Below are positions 54,801-64,000 of a stretch of DNA of 64,000 nucleotides, piece after piece. Source of the DNA: Atherinomorus stipes (lineage: Eukaryota > Chordata > Actinopteri > Atheriniformes > Atherinidae); assembly GCA_023101725.1 (NCBI GenBank), contig JALJCO010012873.1, positions 372,001 to 436,000 of the forward strand, written 5' to 3'. The stretch's first letter is position 1; each line of letters opens with the position of its first letter. Position numbers and translations under genes: made by a program. Below the pieces are notes generated by a model. The model did not search any database, was not told the origin of the DNA, and saw only the letters and a program-made list of their open reading frames with translations.

Positions 54801-57800
54801 AACTTGGTTATTTTTTAACCAGCTGTTAAATACATTTAGCCAGCTGTTAGCTTTAACAGTCCGGTTATCTTGTTGTTCAAAACTCAGTTAACTTTAACCA
54901 TGTGTTATCTTGATGTTAAAGTTAACGCACCTAAGGACTGCCGCTAAAGTTTAAACGGTGTGGCTATCTCGCATTATGGCGTTTGTTGCTAACGCTGCAT
55001 TCATGATGCCAGTTCAGAGAAGGAAGGACAGTGTTTATCTTGGACTTGATTTTGACATCGAGGATTATTCTAACGAAGAGCTGCGTACTGTTTCGGGAGA
55101 GAATGCATTCAGGTCTATGTAATCCTTTGCAAGGTGATTTGGAGTGCACAACAAACTGTGGACACGGACTCGCTATTTGAAAAATTTATATCTTGCCTCT
55201 ATGGTCTGAATTACATTTTCTTCATCAGCAGAGAAATTTCTGCTTCTCTTTTTCCTTGAAAAGAAAGAGATAGTTTGCTTATCAATACTTTCTGTGTACC
55301 GTGTGTTCTGTTACTGAGGGTTTGCTGCATTGTGAGGCCGGGTGAGCTACAGATGCGGGCATGAAAAAGTTCCTACTTTTTCTGCCAGAAGTGGTGCAGT
55401 AATAGTGCACCATTACTGCACTATTACTGGCTGAACGATTTGTCCCGCAAATACGTCATCACGCACGGTGTTCAAACTTGGCGTGTGGAAACGTCCTTGT
55501 TCCGGGCATTCATTTAAGCTCTGAAATCATTTCCCCTGGCCACACAGGCATTTCTCTGTGCGATTGATTTAGCAGAGAAGTCGCTGGTAAGTGGCTGGAA
55601 GTCGGCTGAAAGGGGAACTTTTTCATGCCCAGATCTGTAGTGAGCACAAGAGGGTGAAGAGAACGGGGAAGGATAGAAAGACTGGGAGATGAGGAAGAGT
55701 GTGTTATGGCTAACAGAAGCTCTTGTGGCAAGGTACGCAACAGAGGGCCCAGGCGGGCTTTGAACCCCAGACTCCTGGGTGAAAGCCATGAGCGCTGACC
55801 ATTCAGCCAAAGGGACATCCCTGTGGCCAAGTAGCCAGCGCACATGATCAGTTGGAGGCATAGTGACAGGACCACACTGTCACATCTCTCCCCCTCTTTT
55901 CACAAGCATGTCCTTGTGCTCTGCGCAGGCTGCCACCAATTATGAATCCATGGACCGTTTACCGGCATTGCACATGGATCCTGCCGACAATGCCAGAATG
56001 TGGCAAGGTACGCAACAGAGGGCCCAGGCGGGCTTTGAACCCCAGACTCCCGGGTGAAAGTCATGCACGCTGACCATTCAGCCAAAGGGACATCCCTGTG
56101 GCCAAGTAGCCAGGGCGCATAGTGACAGGACCACACTGTCACATCTCTCCCCCTCTTTCCACAAGCACGTCCTCGTGCTCCGCGCAGGGTGCCACCAATT
56201 AGGAATCCATGGACCGTTTACCGGCATTGCACATGGATCCTGCCGACAACGCCAGAATGTGGCAAGGTACGCAACAGAGGGCCCGGGCGGGCTTTGAACC
56301 CCAGACTCCCGGGTGAAAGCCATGAGCGCTGACCATTCAGCCAAAGGGACATCCCTGGCGTTGTCGGCAGGATCCATGTGCAATGCCGGTAAACGGTCCA
56401 TGGATTCCTAATTGGTGGCACCCTGCGCGGAGCACGAGGACGTGCTTGTGGAAAGAGGGGGAGAGATGTGGCAGTTGACAGTCCTGTCACTATGCCTCCA
56501 ACTGATCATGTGCGCTGGCTACTTGGCCACAGGGATGTCCCTTTGGCTGAATGGTCAGCGCTCATGGCTTTCACCCGGGAGTCTGGGGTTCAAAGCCTGC
56601 CCGGGCCCTCAGTTGCGTACCTTGCCACACTCTGTTCACATTGTGAAAATAAAGTCAACTAAAGTGAGAGTTTGCGCCCGTGTCCTCCTTACAGTAATAA
56701 GGAAGACTTACAATATTACAATATTACTTTTTGCAATACCAGAAGTAAACAAAATGGGGAATTGTGGGATACATTGGTGCTAACCAGTGACGCTAACCCC
56801 ATGGTTAACTTTGACGGTGCTGTTAGCTGACAGCATGACTAACCATTCTTTGAACAAGGCATATTTAACAGTCGGCCGGCTAACGGCAGGTTAAGGATTT
56901 AACCCACTGTTAAGGGTTAACCAGTGGTTAAAATAACCGAGAATTGAACAACCGGGCCCAGGATTTCAAACAAGTTTGATATTATCTCACTTCTTGGGTT
57001 GATCCAAAAACTAGCCGTACATGTAAAAAATGGGCTCAAAATGAGTCAAAAATTGCACAGTGTACACCCTTAAAGAATTATTGGTGTCTAGGAGGTAAAG
57101 ATGGTCATAGAAATCACTTGGGATACCAAACACAGCTGTGAATGTACGGCGGCCATCAGTGGCCAAATTTCTCCCAAATATAAACATGTTTTAATGCAAG
57201 TAGATCCAGTGTCCTTAAGTGCACCTTCAACAATGTGTACATGAGCACTGTCTTCTTCTATGGTCCTTCTAAAGTGTTACAAGCTCTTGCTACTAGGTCC
57301 TCACTTCACTCAGAGTTGTTTGTCCATTCAAAGGCACCGTAATAAAAATGTTGGCACAAATATGGCAGCTGTGTACCGCATGTGTACCCATGGTAAGTAG
57401 ATATGAATGACTCATTCTAAGAGAAAAAGAACATAACTATTTTAGTAAAGTGATTAAACACTAATAGAAACTCAGTTTTTAAATGATATATCAACTTTTT
57501 CTGTTTGTGACATTTGATTTTGGTACACACTGCACCTTTAAGCATTAAAAAAATCTCCTGAGAGGTTGAGGGCCAGAGTTCCTGAGCAGTCTGGTGTGTG
57601 ATGGATGGACTGTCATGTCATTTCTGGTAGAAAGATAAGCAACATTCTTGCTCGCATGGATCCATTCCAGAGATCAAATGTTCTTATGAACTTTTTGACC
57701 TGGATGTCTTTAACCAAGCAAACAAGCCGGATGAGCTGTGAGTGCAGTTATGGTGTTGCTTTCGCTGTTTGTGGGTGCAGGACAGGAGCCATACAGGGAC

Positions 57801-58435
57801 AGACATCTGACTAAACATAGGCTCACCCCTGTGGCTTTGGCTTTCGTGTAGGCATACTTCTCTCTTGTGTCCCTCTCAAAGCGGTATGTAGGTGCAAACG
57901 TTATTTCCTCCTCATCTGCCATAAAAAAAGAAAAAAAAGTTTATTCTGGCTGCATGTTTATAAATCTGATGTTTGCTTATGTCCTTAAACTCACCAAAAT
58001 GCAAGAAAACCTTTCTATCATTCCTCTCCATGCTCAGCTGGTCTTTAATGAGGAGTTCCTGGTACTGCTGCTGTTTGATCTTTGTCACAATGTACTCAGC
58101 TTCCTGTAAAGGGAAACAGTGACTTTTCATGACTTAAAGTTTTTGCAGCTGAAAGGCCCAACACCTTAGTCGCTGAGCTGCAGCAGAGATGGATCTCTGA
58201 GTTCATGGTACATGTCACAACAGGACAATAACAGAGCACACACGTATACGATGTCATTCTTGGGATGATTTGTGAAGAGAATTGTCAGAAACTCACTGAA
58301 GATGGAAATTCAACACGGTAGTTCAAGTCTCCGAGCCAGAAGAGGTGCGTGAAGCGATGTGTGATGTCAAACGGGTTGAGCTTTTTATCTCCTAGATTGA
58401 GAAATCGCAGGATGCTGGCGTAGTTTTGATTCCGC
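42821..58435 (-). CDS. inpp5d: SH2-containing inositol 5-phosphatase SHIP1, 3' half (partial)
   Basis: Thirteen exons, high to low: 58435-58297, 58103-57995, 57915-57827, 53875-53794, 47355-47266, 47184-47074, 46986-46907, 46820-46733, 46657-46511, 46421-46358, 46272-46072, 43369-42933, 42861-42821. Phases agree at every junction, giving about 558 codons. The first four or five encode the end of the 5-phosphatase domain: RNQNYASILRFLNLGDKK, the signature FWLGDLNYRV, the catalytic PSWCDRVL and MTSDHSPVF. C2-like strands follow (LTPIISDPEYLLDQHIL), then a tail with two NPXY motifs (NPSY, NPLY) and proline-rich SH3 ligands (RPPVPAPR, RPPLPTK). SHIP1 removes the 5-phosphate of PI(3,4,5)P3 at the membrane and dampens immune-receptor signalling. 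SHIP1 rather than SHIP2 is indicated by the FDNPLYGSM tail and RDYRDSSELP. The SH2 domain and early phosphatase exons are absent and presumably lie beyond the window. In PSWCDRVLRKSYP an arginine replaces the tryptophan I recall in mammals. Confidence 0.94.
43745..44165. repeat. Dispersed repeat in an inpp5d intron
   Basis: An (AATTC)n tract is followed by sequence resembling a widespread fish repeat (CTGCCCCCCTCAGACAGGC, CCAATTCCACGAGAGAAGTG). No coding potential is evident and the class is not determined. Confidence 0.35.
44360..44560. repeat. Half of a GGTGCGTTCACACT-type element
   Basis: GGGTGCGTTCACACTCTAGC and the GTTCGGTCCGCTTCAAAC block resemble one end of a common hAT-type fish MITE. 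I do not find the other end, so this is a fragment at best. Confidence 0.35.
44768..45870 (-). pseudogene. Tc1-like transposase remnant in an inpp5d intron
   Basis: On the - strand broken frames give RRPHRVPLLSAKNRKLRL, ESPFQLH, QQDNAPCHKAHIISN, PQWPPQSPNFSPTEQLWDVV and EILIMDVQPTNMQQLCDAIM, the ordered DDE blocks of a Tc1-family transposase. The usual SPDLNPIEHLWD block is mutated and the frame is broken several times, so it is inactive. The ends match those of the deleted copy at 37915-38340. Confidence 0.8.
47710..49431 (+). pseudogene. Harbinger Myb/SANT-like partner protein, one frameshift
   Basis: Exons 47710-47767, 48316-48409, 48713-48800 and 48914-49431 splice in one phase: MADSGSLNESTVNTAALYRW, then SDDDTRSLIAWRGKNGSLF, then VTPAFVKKKWENLKQKYK (trihelix/SANT-like, with the spaced tryptophans) and MDEAIGGRPSITPPV. 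Such proteins bind the transposon ends and carry the Harbinger transposase into the nucleus. Near 49076, in a CCCCC run, the frame shifts: downstream the family-typical TPKRRRVDIQAALRELKEKE and a long Glu/Arg coiled coil continue in another frame to 49431. The shift is a 1-base change in a homopolymer, so either true decay or an assembly error. Intron 2 carries a MITE. Confidence 0.7.
48442..48647. mobile_element. Foldback MITE (CACTACTTCC family), copy 2
   Basis: The ends ATGGGCTCTGTGCACAGCTC and, inverted, ATGGGCTCTATGCACGACTC are followed by paired CACTACTTCCT, GGTAGCT and CTTTCATTACTGGATGAA arms. It is homologous to 38022-38234 and lies in intron 2 of the Harbinger Myb-like gene. Confidence 0.75.
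49859..51279 (-). CDS. Harbinger transposase (HARBI1-like DDE nuclease), intact
   Basis: Two exons, 51279-51199 (27 codons, MNILREALRRNRRRQIDVLL...) and 50863-49859, joined in phase 0 across GTCTGT...CCTCAG, give 361 aa without an internal stop, close to HARBI1 length. An N-terminal helix-turn-helix-like region (SYRVVARAFNIPRSTVHRTV) precedes the DDE_Tnp_4 catalytic core: GSIDGCHV (first Asp), IIGDGGYP (second Asp) and VVERAFGILKTRW (Glu). It would cut and join element ends, with its Myb-like partner for import and binding. Starting at 50857 instead would give 332 aa. The upstream exon is supported by good splice sites and the usual arginine-rich N-terminus. The intact frame suggests recent arrival. 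Confidence 0.88.
51585..53090. other. inpp5d intron DNA, no gene recognised
   Basis: AT-rich, A-rich and T-rich runs (51868-51900, 52321-52340). The short open frames 52662-53090 show no family resemblance before the reverse-transcriptase fragment begins. Confidence 0.45.
53098..53280 (+). pseudogene. LINE reverse-transcriptase fragment (L2/Rex-like)
   Basis: The + strand encodes LGPLLFSLYMLPLGSIIARH then FHCYADDLQVYLP, the finger/palm motif and the YADD catalytic box of a non-LTR reverse transcriptase. It ends at a stop after 60 codons with no other domains, so it is a 5'- and 3'-truncated relic inside an inpp5d intron. Confidence 0.8.
53290..53790. other. inpp5d intron DNA, no feature
   Basis: I see no repeat ends, gene or RNA in this stretch. 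The inpp5d exon at 53794-53875 follows immediately. Confidence 0.5.
55358..55630. mobile_element. Nested foldback element (GGGCATGAAAAAGTTCC ends)
   Basis: The ends GGGCATGAAAAAGTTCC and, inverted, GGGCATGAAAAAGTTCCCC pair well. The interior contains AATAGTGCACCATTACTGCACTATTACT-type palindromes. The flanks share only short AGAT-like words. It is inserted in the GGGCCC element. Confidence 0.6.
55726..56627. repeat. Cluster of four tRNA-Glu-like modules (three -, one +)
   Basis: Three direct copies begin at TGGCAAGGTACGCAACAGAG (55726, 56001 and 56260; spacing 275 and 259 bp) and one inverted copy ends at 56627. Read in sense, each contains CCCTTTGGCTGAATGGTCAG (A box TGGCTGAATGG), an anticodon arm with TTTCACCC (TTC anticodon position), GGGGTTCAAAGCC (B box), then GGGCCCTC and TGCGTACC. 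The spacer ATGGACCGTTTACCGGCATT...CTGCCGACAA also repeats and is inverted at 56357-56412, forming a hairpin with 56205-56260. The layout is like tRNA-derived SINE heads, but no SINE tail or A-tract is present. These are not functional tRNAs. Confidence 0.7.
56970..57820. other. inpp5d intron DNA, no gene recognised
   Basis: Single-copy-looking sequence between the GGGCCC element and the exon at 57827-57915. I see no further feature. Confidence 0.5.
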
Positions 58436-58439
58436 CTGC

Positions 58440-61380
58440 AAATGCAGAAAAAGTTGTTGCAGAGATATCAAATATACAAATTCAGGAACTGATAAGGTTC
58501 CCCTTATAAAACACCTAAATTTGGTTTCAGAGAGAGAAACAAAAATGAGAAACACGACTCTTTTATTGTAAATTTATGCTGATGTAATTCATGATTTCTT
58601 GTTAGATCCAGCAAGTCTTCCCTAAGAGAGACAACATGTAGATGGAAGGATGTGTTGCACCAAAAATTGTACTTTATCACAGTTGTGCGGTTATCACTTT
58701 TCTCTTCAGGGTTTTTAGATTAAATTTAGATGAAATTTATGTACAACCCATATAAAAAAGGGATGCTGTGTAAAATGTGAAAAAATAACAGAATCCTTTG
58801 ATAAGTCAATCATATACCCACATTTTTGTCCCTAATACAACATATCAGACATTGAAACTGAGACATTTTAACATGTCATGGAAAATATAGATGAGTTTCC
58901 GAACAACGTCACAGATAGGATGCCGTGCAACCAGGGGGCAAGAAAAAACAGGAAAAGCATCACTGACCTATGAGAAGACGTGTGTTTTACATGCAACACT
59001 TGACTTTTAATTCAGATGAGGTCATGATATGACGTTAAAGTGTCGGGGAAATATAATGTTTGAGCCCTGGTATTTGTTCGGTTGCAAAAATCAAAACGTT
59101 AATGCATGTAAACAGTTAAAATGGTGTTAGGAGTGACTGTCTTCAGAAAACCCTCTTGGATAACTTATGCAGGTTCAGACTACATGATTCATTTAGTCTT
59201 TCAACGTGGTCACCATGTCAGATTAAATCGCCACGGTGGCAGAAATTATTCCCAGCATCACCGCCACGACCAGTCATTTATCAGTTCGCGGCTCACGGCT
59301 GCATCCCAACACTGTAAGCTTCTTCTCAGACACAGAAAATAAAAACAAGAAAAAACTGATTGTGGAGTCATTTACAAACATTCACGGTGCAAAACAACGC
59401 ATCCCGGAGATTTAATACGAAGTATGGGGGTCGTAAATCAGATGGCATTTGAGTTTATACCGTTATCTTGCCAGCAGTTAGCTAGTCTGTCTACTGTCTA
59501 CCAGGGTCTCATACACAATAAAGCAGAACGTTACACAAGCAGCGAGACTCACCGACAGCAGTGCAGGTGAGTCCCTAATAGCTAGAATCACCTCCTTTCC
59601 TAACGTAGTGTTGATCTCAAACTAGTGAAGTTGCTCCTGTATGGAGGTGGTGAAGTCGACACCAGAGCAGAACCTGCTGCAGACCGCAAACTGTTGTGGC
59701 CTATTTTGGATTTAAGAAAGAGTTTAAACGAAAGTTTAAGTCGATTTCTAACTCAAGTTTTTCAGGCAAATTTCAAATGAGGTCCAACAGTAATACTATC
59801 CATGTTTTAACAAGAAAAATACTGTTTTCGGGTGATAATGCTCCCTTGCCAAGTTAGTGTGATGGTAATAGAAACACAAAATGGCAACGCTGTGTCGGTT
59901 TTTTTTATGCGTCATCAAAATACAGATTTATTCAATATAATTTTAAACACAACGATCTCTGCTTGTTTCGTTAGGTTACTTTACATTTTTATGAATGATA
60001 AGAGTGCGTGTTTGGCCGTAGACTGCAGTCCAAACACAGTTTTTTTGCCCCCTGGCTGTGCACGCAACTGCCAATGTTTGTAGACGGGAAACCCATCTAT
60101 TGGCTCATTTCCAAATATCATGGCAACAACTCAAAACAGTTGGAACATGAGCAAGAAAAGGCTGGAAAAAGAACTGGAAGAGCAACTTTGACAACAAATC
60201 AGGTTAAATTGAATGACTAGGTATAAAAGGAGCATTTCAGAATCAGAGAGGCAGAGTCTCTCAGATGGAAAGAAAAAACCCTCAACTTTGTGTATGAACT
60301 TCACTCTTAACAGCTTCATGAATCTCGGGCAGTACCAAAGTGATTTCTCTCGAGTATTACCTCTGAAACCTGTTGCAATTCCCACAATAAACATGTCTCA
60401 CGGACAGACGACACAGGTGAGTAAAGCCGTATTGCCAGTTAAATGCTAACCTATGGCTTGTTAGCTAATGATGTGGCTGTATAGACCTTTTTCACAGTTT
60501 CTTGTTTTTTTTTCAGAAATACGCAACGGGCGAGGATCTTTGCTTCCTACAACAATTACTCAAGCTGGAAAGTCAAGTCATTGCAGCGCTCCAGGCTGTT
60601 TTTCTTTTGCCCTGAAGCAGTCCAACATCCATTTCCAGGACTTTTCAACATGAAAGATATTAAAAGGGACGGAAAAACCGAAGCGTCATAAAACGCCGAG
60701 TCATATTAACATGACAGTATGTTAAATAAAAGCCACGAAACATACAGAATATTATTTAATTTTATTTCAAACTTAGAATGAACTACGACCTCCTCCGATC
60801 TCTTGCAGTTACCATCTGTGATCCTTATTTTGTTCACGATCATTTAAAAGCAATAATTTTGAAATCAAAGTGATCAGGGAAGTTTGACCAAACCTATGTG
60901 TAATCTTTAAAAAATAAAAGAAAATGCATTATTTCAGCAGAGGTGGTAATTTTGGACATTAATACGTTAATTTGCGGACATTATGCACATACTGGATGCA
61001 TTAATAACACCTGCATGGTCACATTTTATTTGCTGCCAATGTCATCAGAGCGGCTCTGCAAATTTCATTCTAATCTGATGCTTTCTCATATCAGAAATTA
61101 TGAATAATTGCTAGCAAAACCTCCTCTAAAAACATTCGGTTTCGGACGTGATTGAATTACATTTAAAGCTTGGTATATTAACAAACTTACTCTCTTTAAA
61201 ATCTCTGGAGCAGCTCAACACATGCAGATGACAAAACGATGCATCGTTGGTCACATGATCAAAACAATGCAGGCAAAACTTCTGGTTCTTGGGATCGAGG
61301 CAGAGTCGAGTAAACGGGCTCAAATATACTATCCAGAGCGGAAGTGTCTATCTTGCAAACAGATGCGTGTAGTGTAGTCG
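58440..61380. other. Upstream inpp5d intron, no exon found
   Basis: I looked on the - strand for the preceding phosphatase exon (expected to encode the conserved VNSHL block) and did not find it. The stretch 60110-60290 (CATGAGCAAGAAAAGGC ... TATAAAAGGAGCATTTCAGA) resembles the 5' flank of a decayed DNA transposon. Otherwise no feature is seen. Confidence 0.4.
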
Positions 61381-61382
61381 GG

Positions 61383-63180
61383 TGGTTAGGGATGTAAGGG
61401 TTAGCCCTTCTCCGAAAGAGAAGGAAGATGCTCGGTCCATCCGTCCCCCAGGTCCCCTGTACCCTCCCCATGCTTGCCGGCTGCGGTCACGATGATGTAC
61501 TTATTCAGGATTTCCAGGTTCTCCCTCTTCTCCTGTGGGAGGTTTTCTGAAAAGTCAACTAAGAGTATCCAGATGTCCACATATGGAAAGCGGTTCCTTG
61601 CAGTCCGAGTTGCTGCTTGCAGATTTCTGATGGTGGTTTCCCTTGGTTTGTTGGCTCTGCTGTTAATACCAAACGATAAGACTATTTTTTCCACCACAAA
61701 ATTTGGTGGTGGTATTGTTTTCCTCATTAGATTCTCAGCATGGCGGAAGATGGCCCCCGGGAAACACTCAACCTGCAAGTTCTCATTTAAAAGTTAGGGA
61801 GTTTGCTGAGGTTTGAATCCCCCAGAATGATCCACTTGTGTTTGGCCACCCAGTTCCAATCTGCCATCTTTCTTGTGGTGTTCGGGTGTCGATACTCTCT
61901 GAAACGGGACTCTCCGGATCTCCTGATCGGTCCGAGAAAAGCTCAAAACAACCATCCCCCTCCCGATTGTCCAAGTTCACTTGGATCTCAACCTCCTGTG
62001 AAGGAGTCCGCCCTAGTTCTTCCGGAATCTCCTCCTCTTGGGCTGCCTTCACCTCCTTCTCGGCCTCCTGCGCTCTCTCTCAGCCTCCTCTCACTCTTCT
62101 TCAGTTTGCAGTTCATCAAAAAAAGCTTCCAGCCGCAGCTCCGAGTCTGTCCGTACTGGGACCTCCAAAACCCACATACCATCTGGGTTTTCGACTGCTT
62201 CTACCAGAAGGTCGCTGTCCTGGGTGAGGACAACTCCTCTAGGCCACCTTCTTTCTGTGCGGGCCTCTCTTGCATCTTTTGGGGATGGCGCCCCATCTGT
62301 ATCCCGAGGGCTTGGGGGTCTAGCCTCTTCTTGTGGGATACGGGTCATCCCTGTGGTGGCTGAAGTCTTGGTCTTTTTCCCACTTTTACTGGGCTGAGCC
62401 AGTCACCATTCGTGGTTGATCCCGTCTTACTGCCTGGTTTCCAGCCTCTGTACTTTGATCTCTTGTTACAGATAAACCATGGCGAGTACTTTGTATTTGG
62501 ACTGGGGCCCCACCTATGCTCTCCACGATGAGGGCTTCAGCATAGTCAGGAACACTTTGGGTAATTCTCCGCAGGTTCCGTATTGCCCATCGGACTGCTA
62601 CTTCGAAAGCTTTCCGCCATTCTCGAGTGTCCATTCCGGTGAGTTCTGTCACGAGTTTCTCTAAACCCTCTTCATAATGTTCGATCAAAATCTGAAGGGT
62701 CATGAAACCCCAATTCTTTGCATTGCCCACGATCTTATCAGTGGTGCATTGTGTTGGGCAGGCTTGATCATATCAGCCAGAATGTCCATCATCCTGCCAA
62801 TCATTTTGGGCTCCTGTTTTTCTGGCCAAGGGGCCACATACTGCAGATGGTGCACCATTTTGATGATCCCATACAATTTATGAGTCTCCCCAGCTCCAGA
62901 CTAGCTGGTTGTCTTGCCACTCCATCATCCCTGGGCCTCGAGGTGTCACCTCTACGATTTGGTTGGAAATAATCGTGTCTAACTAAGAGTGGTACTGGGG
63001 AGCCTTGGGGGGAGGCGCTGGCTGGTTAGGGATGAAGGGGTTAGCCCTTCTCCCTAAAGAGAAGGAAGATGCTCGGTCCATCCGTCCCCCAGGTCCCCTG
63101 TACCCTCCCCATGCTTGCCGGCTGCAGTCATGACGGCCGTACCACACCTTGGTCCAACCCTCATCCATGGTTGGCAACTT
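61383..63180 (-). pseudogene. Decayed retroelement ORF with SGNH-hydrolase domain
   Basis: On the - strand, broken frames give in order RQAWGGYRGPGGRMDRASSF with GRRANPFIPNQP (63130-63000), acidic linkers (62348-62091) and KWIILGDSNLSKLPNF with the SGNH block-I motif GDSN (61811-61822). Then come ECFPGAIFRHAENLM and VLSFGIN (block III GxN-like), and NRFPYVDIWILLVDFSENLP. Frameshifts and stops lie between them (for example a stop just after LSKLPNF). SGNH esterase domains occur in ORF1 proteins of some non-LTR retrotransposons. The element type is inferred. The GRRANP...GGYRG segment occurs a second time at 61386-61491, fused after EILNKYI. Confidence 0.6.
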
Positions 63181-63184
63181 ATTC

Positions 63185-64000
63185 TTATCTTTGATTTTTG
63201 CTTTTATTGTTTGTTTTTTTTTATTTTAACTGAAAATGCCTTCCAAAATGTGGAAAGGAAAAATATTTAAAGAAAGAATGAATAAAGAACTAAAGAAAGT
63301 GTGCCAAACGAAATTATAATAAAATCAAACATGATGTTTCAACCTGATGAGGTCTTCTTCAGGTGAATGGCACACAAAAAACTATAAGGATTGGTTTTGT
63401 GCAGCTGCCTGGCAGAGATGTGCTCCCATTGACATTCAGATGAAAAGTGAGCTCCTCAGGCTGCTCTCCCTTTTATACCTGCTGCTTGTTTGTCTTTTTA
63501 AGGTTTGCAAATCAAATTGTTATTCAATATCCTTTCAAGTTGTTTTTGAACTGATTCCATGTATTTTTAACCCTTATTTTGCCTAATTAACTTGAATAAC
63601 TTTTTAATTCATTTTTACACTATGAATTGGTAAATTAACAATGAATGTTATTTTTCCGTTGGGATTAGTTTTTTTCCAAATTAAGGGGTCATGATTTTGA
63701 GATAAGGGGTAAATGTTTCAATTAGGTTTAGGCATAAATGTTAAAATCTTAGGTTTAGGGTTATGTATCTGAGTTAGGGGGTAGGGGTAGATTTTAGTAA
63801 GTTACATGAAGAATAAACTGGTGGATTGGATATATGGCGATGTATCGTGACTGCATTTGGGTCCCTCTCGTAAATAATGACAGATGTCAACATCTTATCA
63901 AAACGCTGAGAATCGTTGTAGAGTGAAGAAAAGAGTTCTCAGTTAGAGGTATATACTTTCCCTCAACATTAAAAGCTTGTTTAGATCGTCATGTGTTCAG
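63185..64000. other. AT-rich non-coding DNA, no gene recognised
   Basis: A T-rich run at 63210-63230 and several GTTAGGGGT/TTAGGTTTAGG words near 63660-63800 are present. No coding exon of inpp5d or any other gene is seen. Confidence 0.45.

Larger units (their letters stand above)
54785..56959. mobile_element. 2.2-kb GGGCCC-ended element built around tRNA-like modules
   Basis: The ends GGGCCCAGTTGTTCAA and, inverted, GGGCCCGGTTGTTCAATTC are inverted repeats. Both ends are followed by iterated GGTTAAC/GTTAAC-type words (54800-54930 and 56790-56940). The centre contains a nested foldback element (55358-55630) and a cluster of four tRNA-Glu-like modules. No transposase frame is visible. It is inserted in the inpp5d intron between exons 57915-57827 and 53875-53794. 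Confidence 0.7.

Noticed and set aside
55726..56627. Genuine tRNA-Glu genes
   Set aside because: The acceptor stem does not pair, the arms are mismatched, and the copies sit inside tandem and inverted repeats within a transposon. Treated as a tRNA-derived repeat.

Overview
The window is genomic DNA from a ray-finned (teleost) fish. Evidence: intron-rich vertebrate genes with GT/AG junctions whose predicted proteins match vertebrate families, short introns, and a dense mix of fish-type repeats (Tc1/mariner remnants, hAT and Harbinger elements, L1- and L2/Rex-like fragments, many foldback elements flanked by TTAA). The species cannot be named from the sequence alone.

Layout. 0-11 kb is repeat-built: TTAA-flanked elements joined end to end, a Tc1 remnant with three younger insertions stacked inside it, a second Tc1 relic, and a 0.73 kb array of a 20-bp minisatellite. 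11-24 kb is mostly single-copy DNA upstream of bcl6, with a candidate upstream first exon near 16.1-16.6 kb, a candidate internal exon at 22.5 kb and a candidate conserved non-coding element at 21.4-21.9 kb. bcl6 lies on the + strand: GC-rich promoter at about 24.2-24.7 kb, coding exons 26,221-29,927, 3' UTR to about 31.1 kb. Its predicted product is 702 aa with a BTB domain and six C2H2 zinc fingers. lsm2 is complete on the - strand (37,639-34,551; five coding exons, 95 aa), with one intron swollen by nested foldback elements. The 3' half of inpp5d (SHIP1) fills 42,821-58,435 on the - strand: 13 exons, one continuous frame of about 558 codons, covering the end of the inositol 5-phosphatase domain, the C2-like region and the proline-rich/NPXY tail. 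Its SH2 and early phosphatase exons are not in the window. Two long inpp5d introns hold transposons: a nearly complete 4.06 kb Harbinger element (intact two-exon transposase plus a Myb/SANT-like partner gene with one frameshift) and a 2.2 kb GGGCCC-ended element packed with tRNA-Glu-like modules. 61.4-63.2 kb is a decayed retroelement ORF with an SGNH-hydrolase motif.

The three host genes do not form a pathway in the operon sense. bcl6 is a transcriptional repressor, lsm2 is part of the U6 snRNA/mRNA-decay Lsm ring, and inpp5d is a blood-cell PI(3,4,5)P3 5-phosphatase. bcl6 and inpp5d both act in lymphoid cells. The observations most worth following up are: five TTCNNNGAA (STAT/BCL6-type) sites upstream of bcl6; an open frame running from a SNAG-like start codon through two candidate upstream exons into bcl6; the repeated use of TTAA by several different AGG...CCT elements; and the tRNA-Glu-like module copied into several unrelated transposons.
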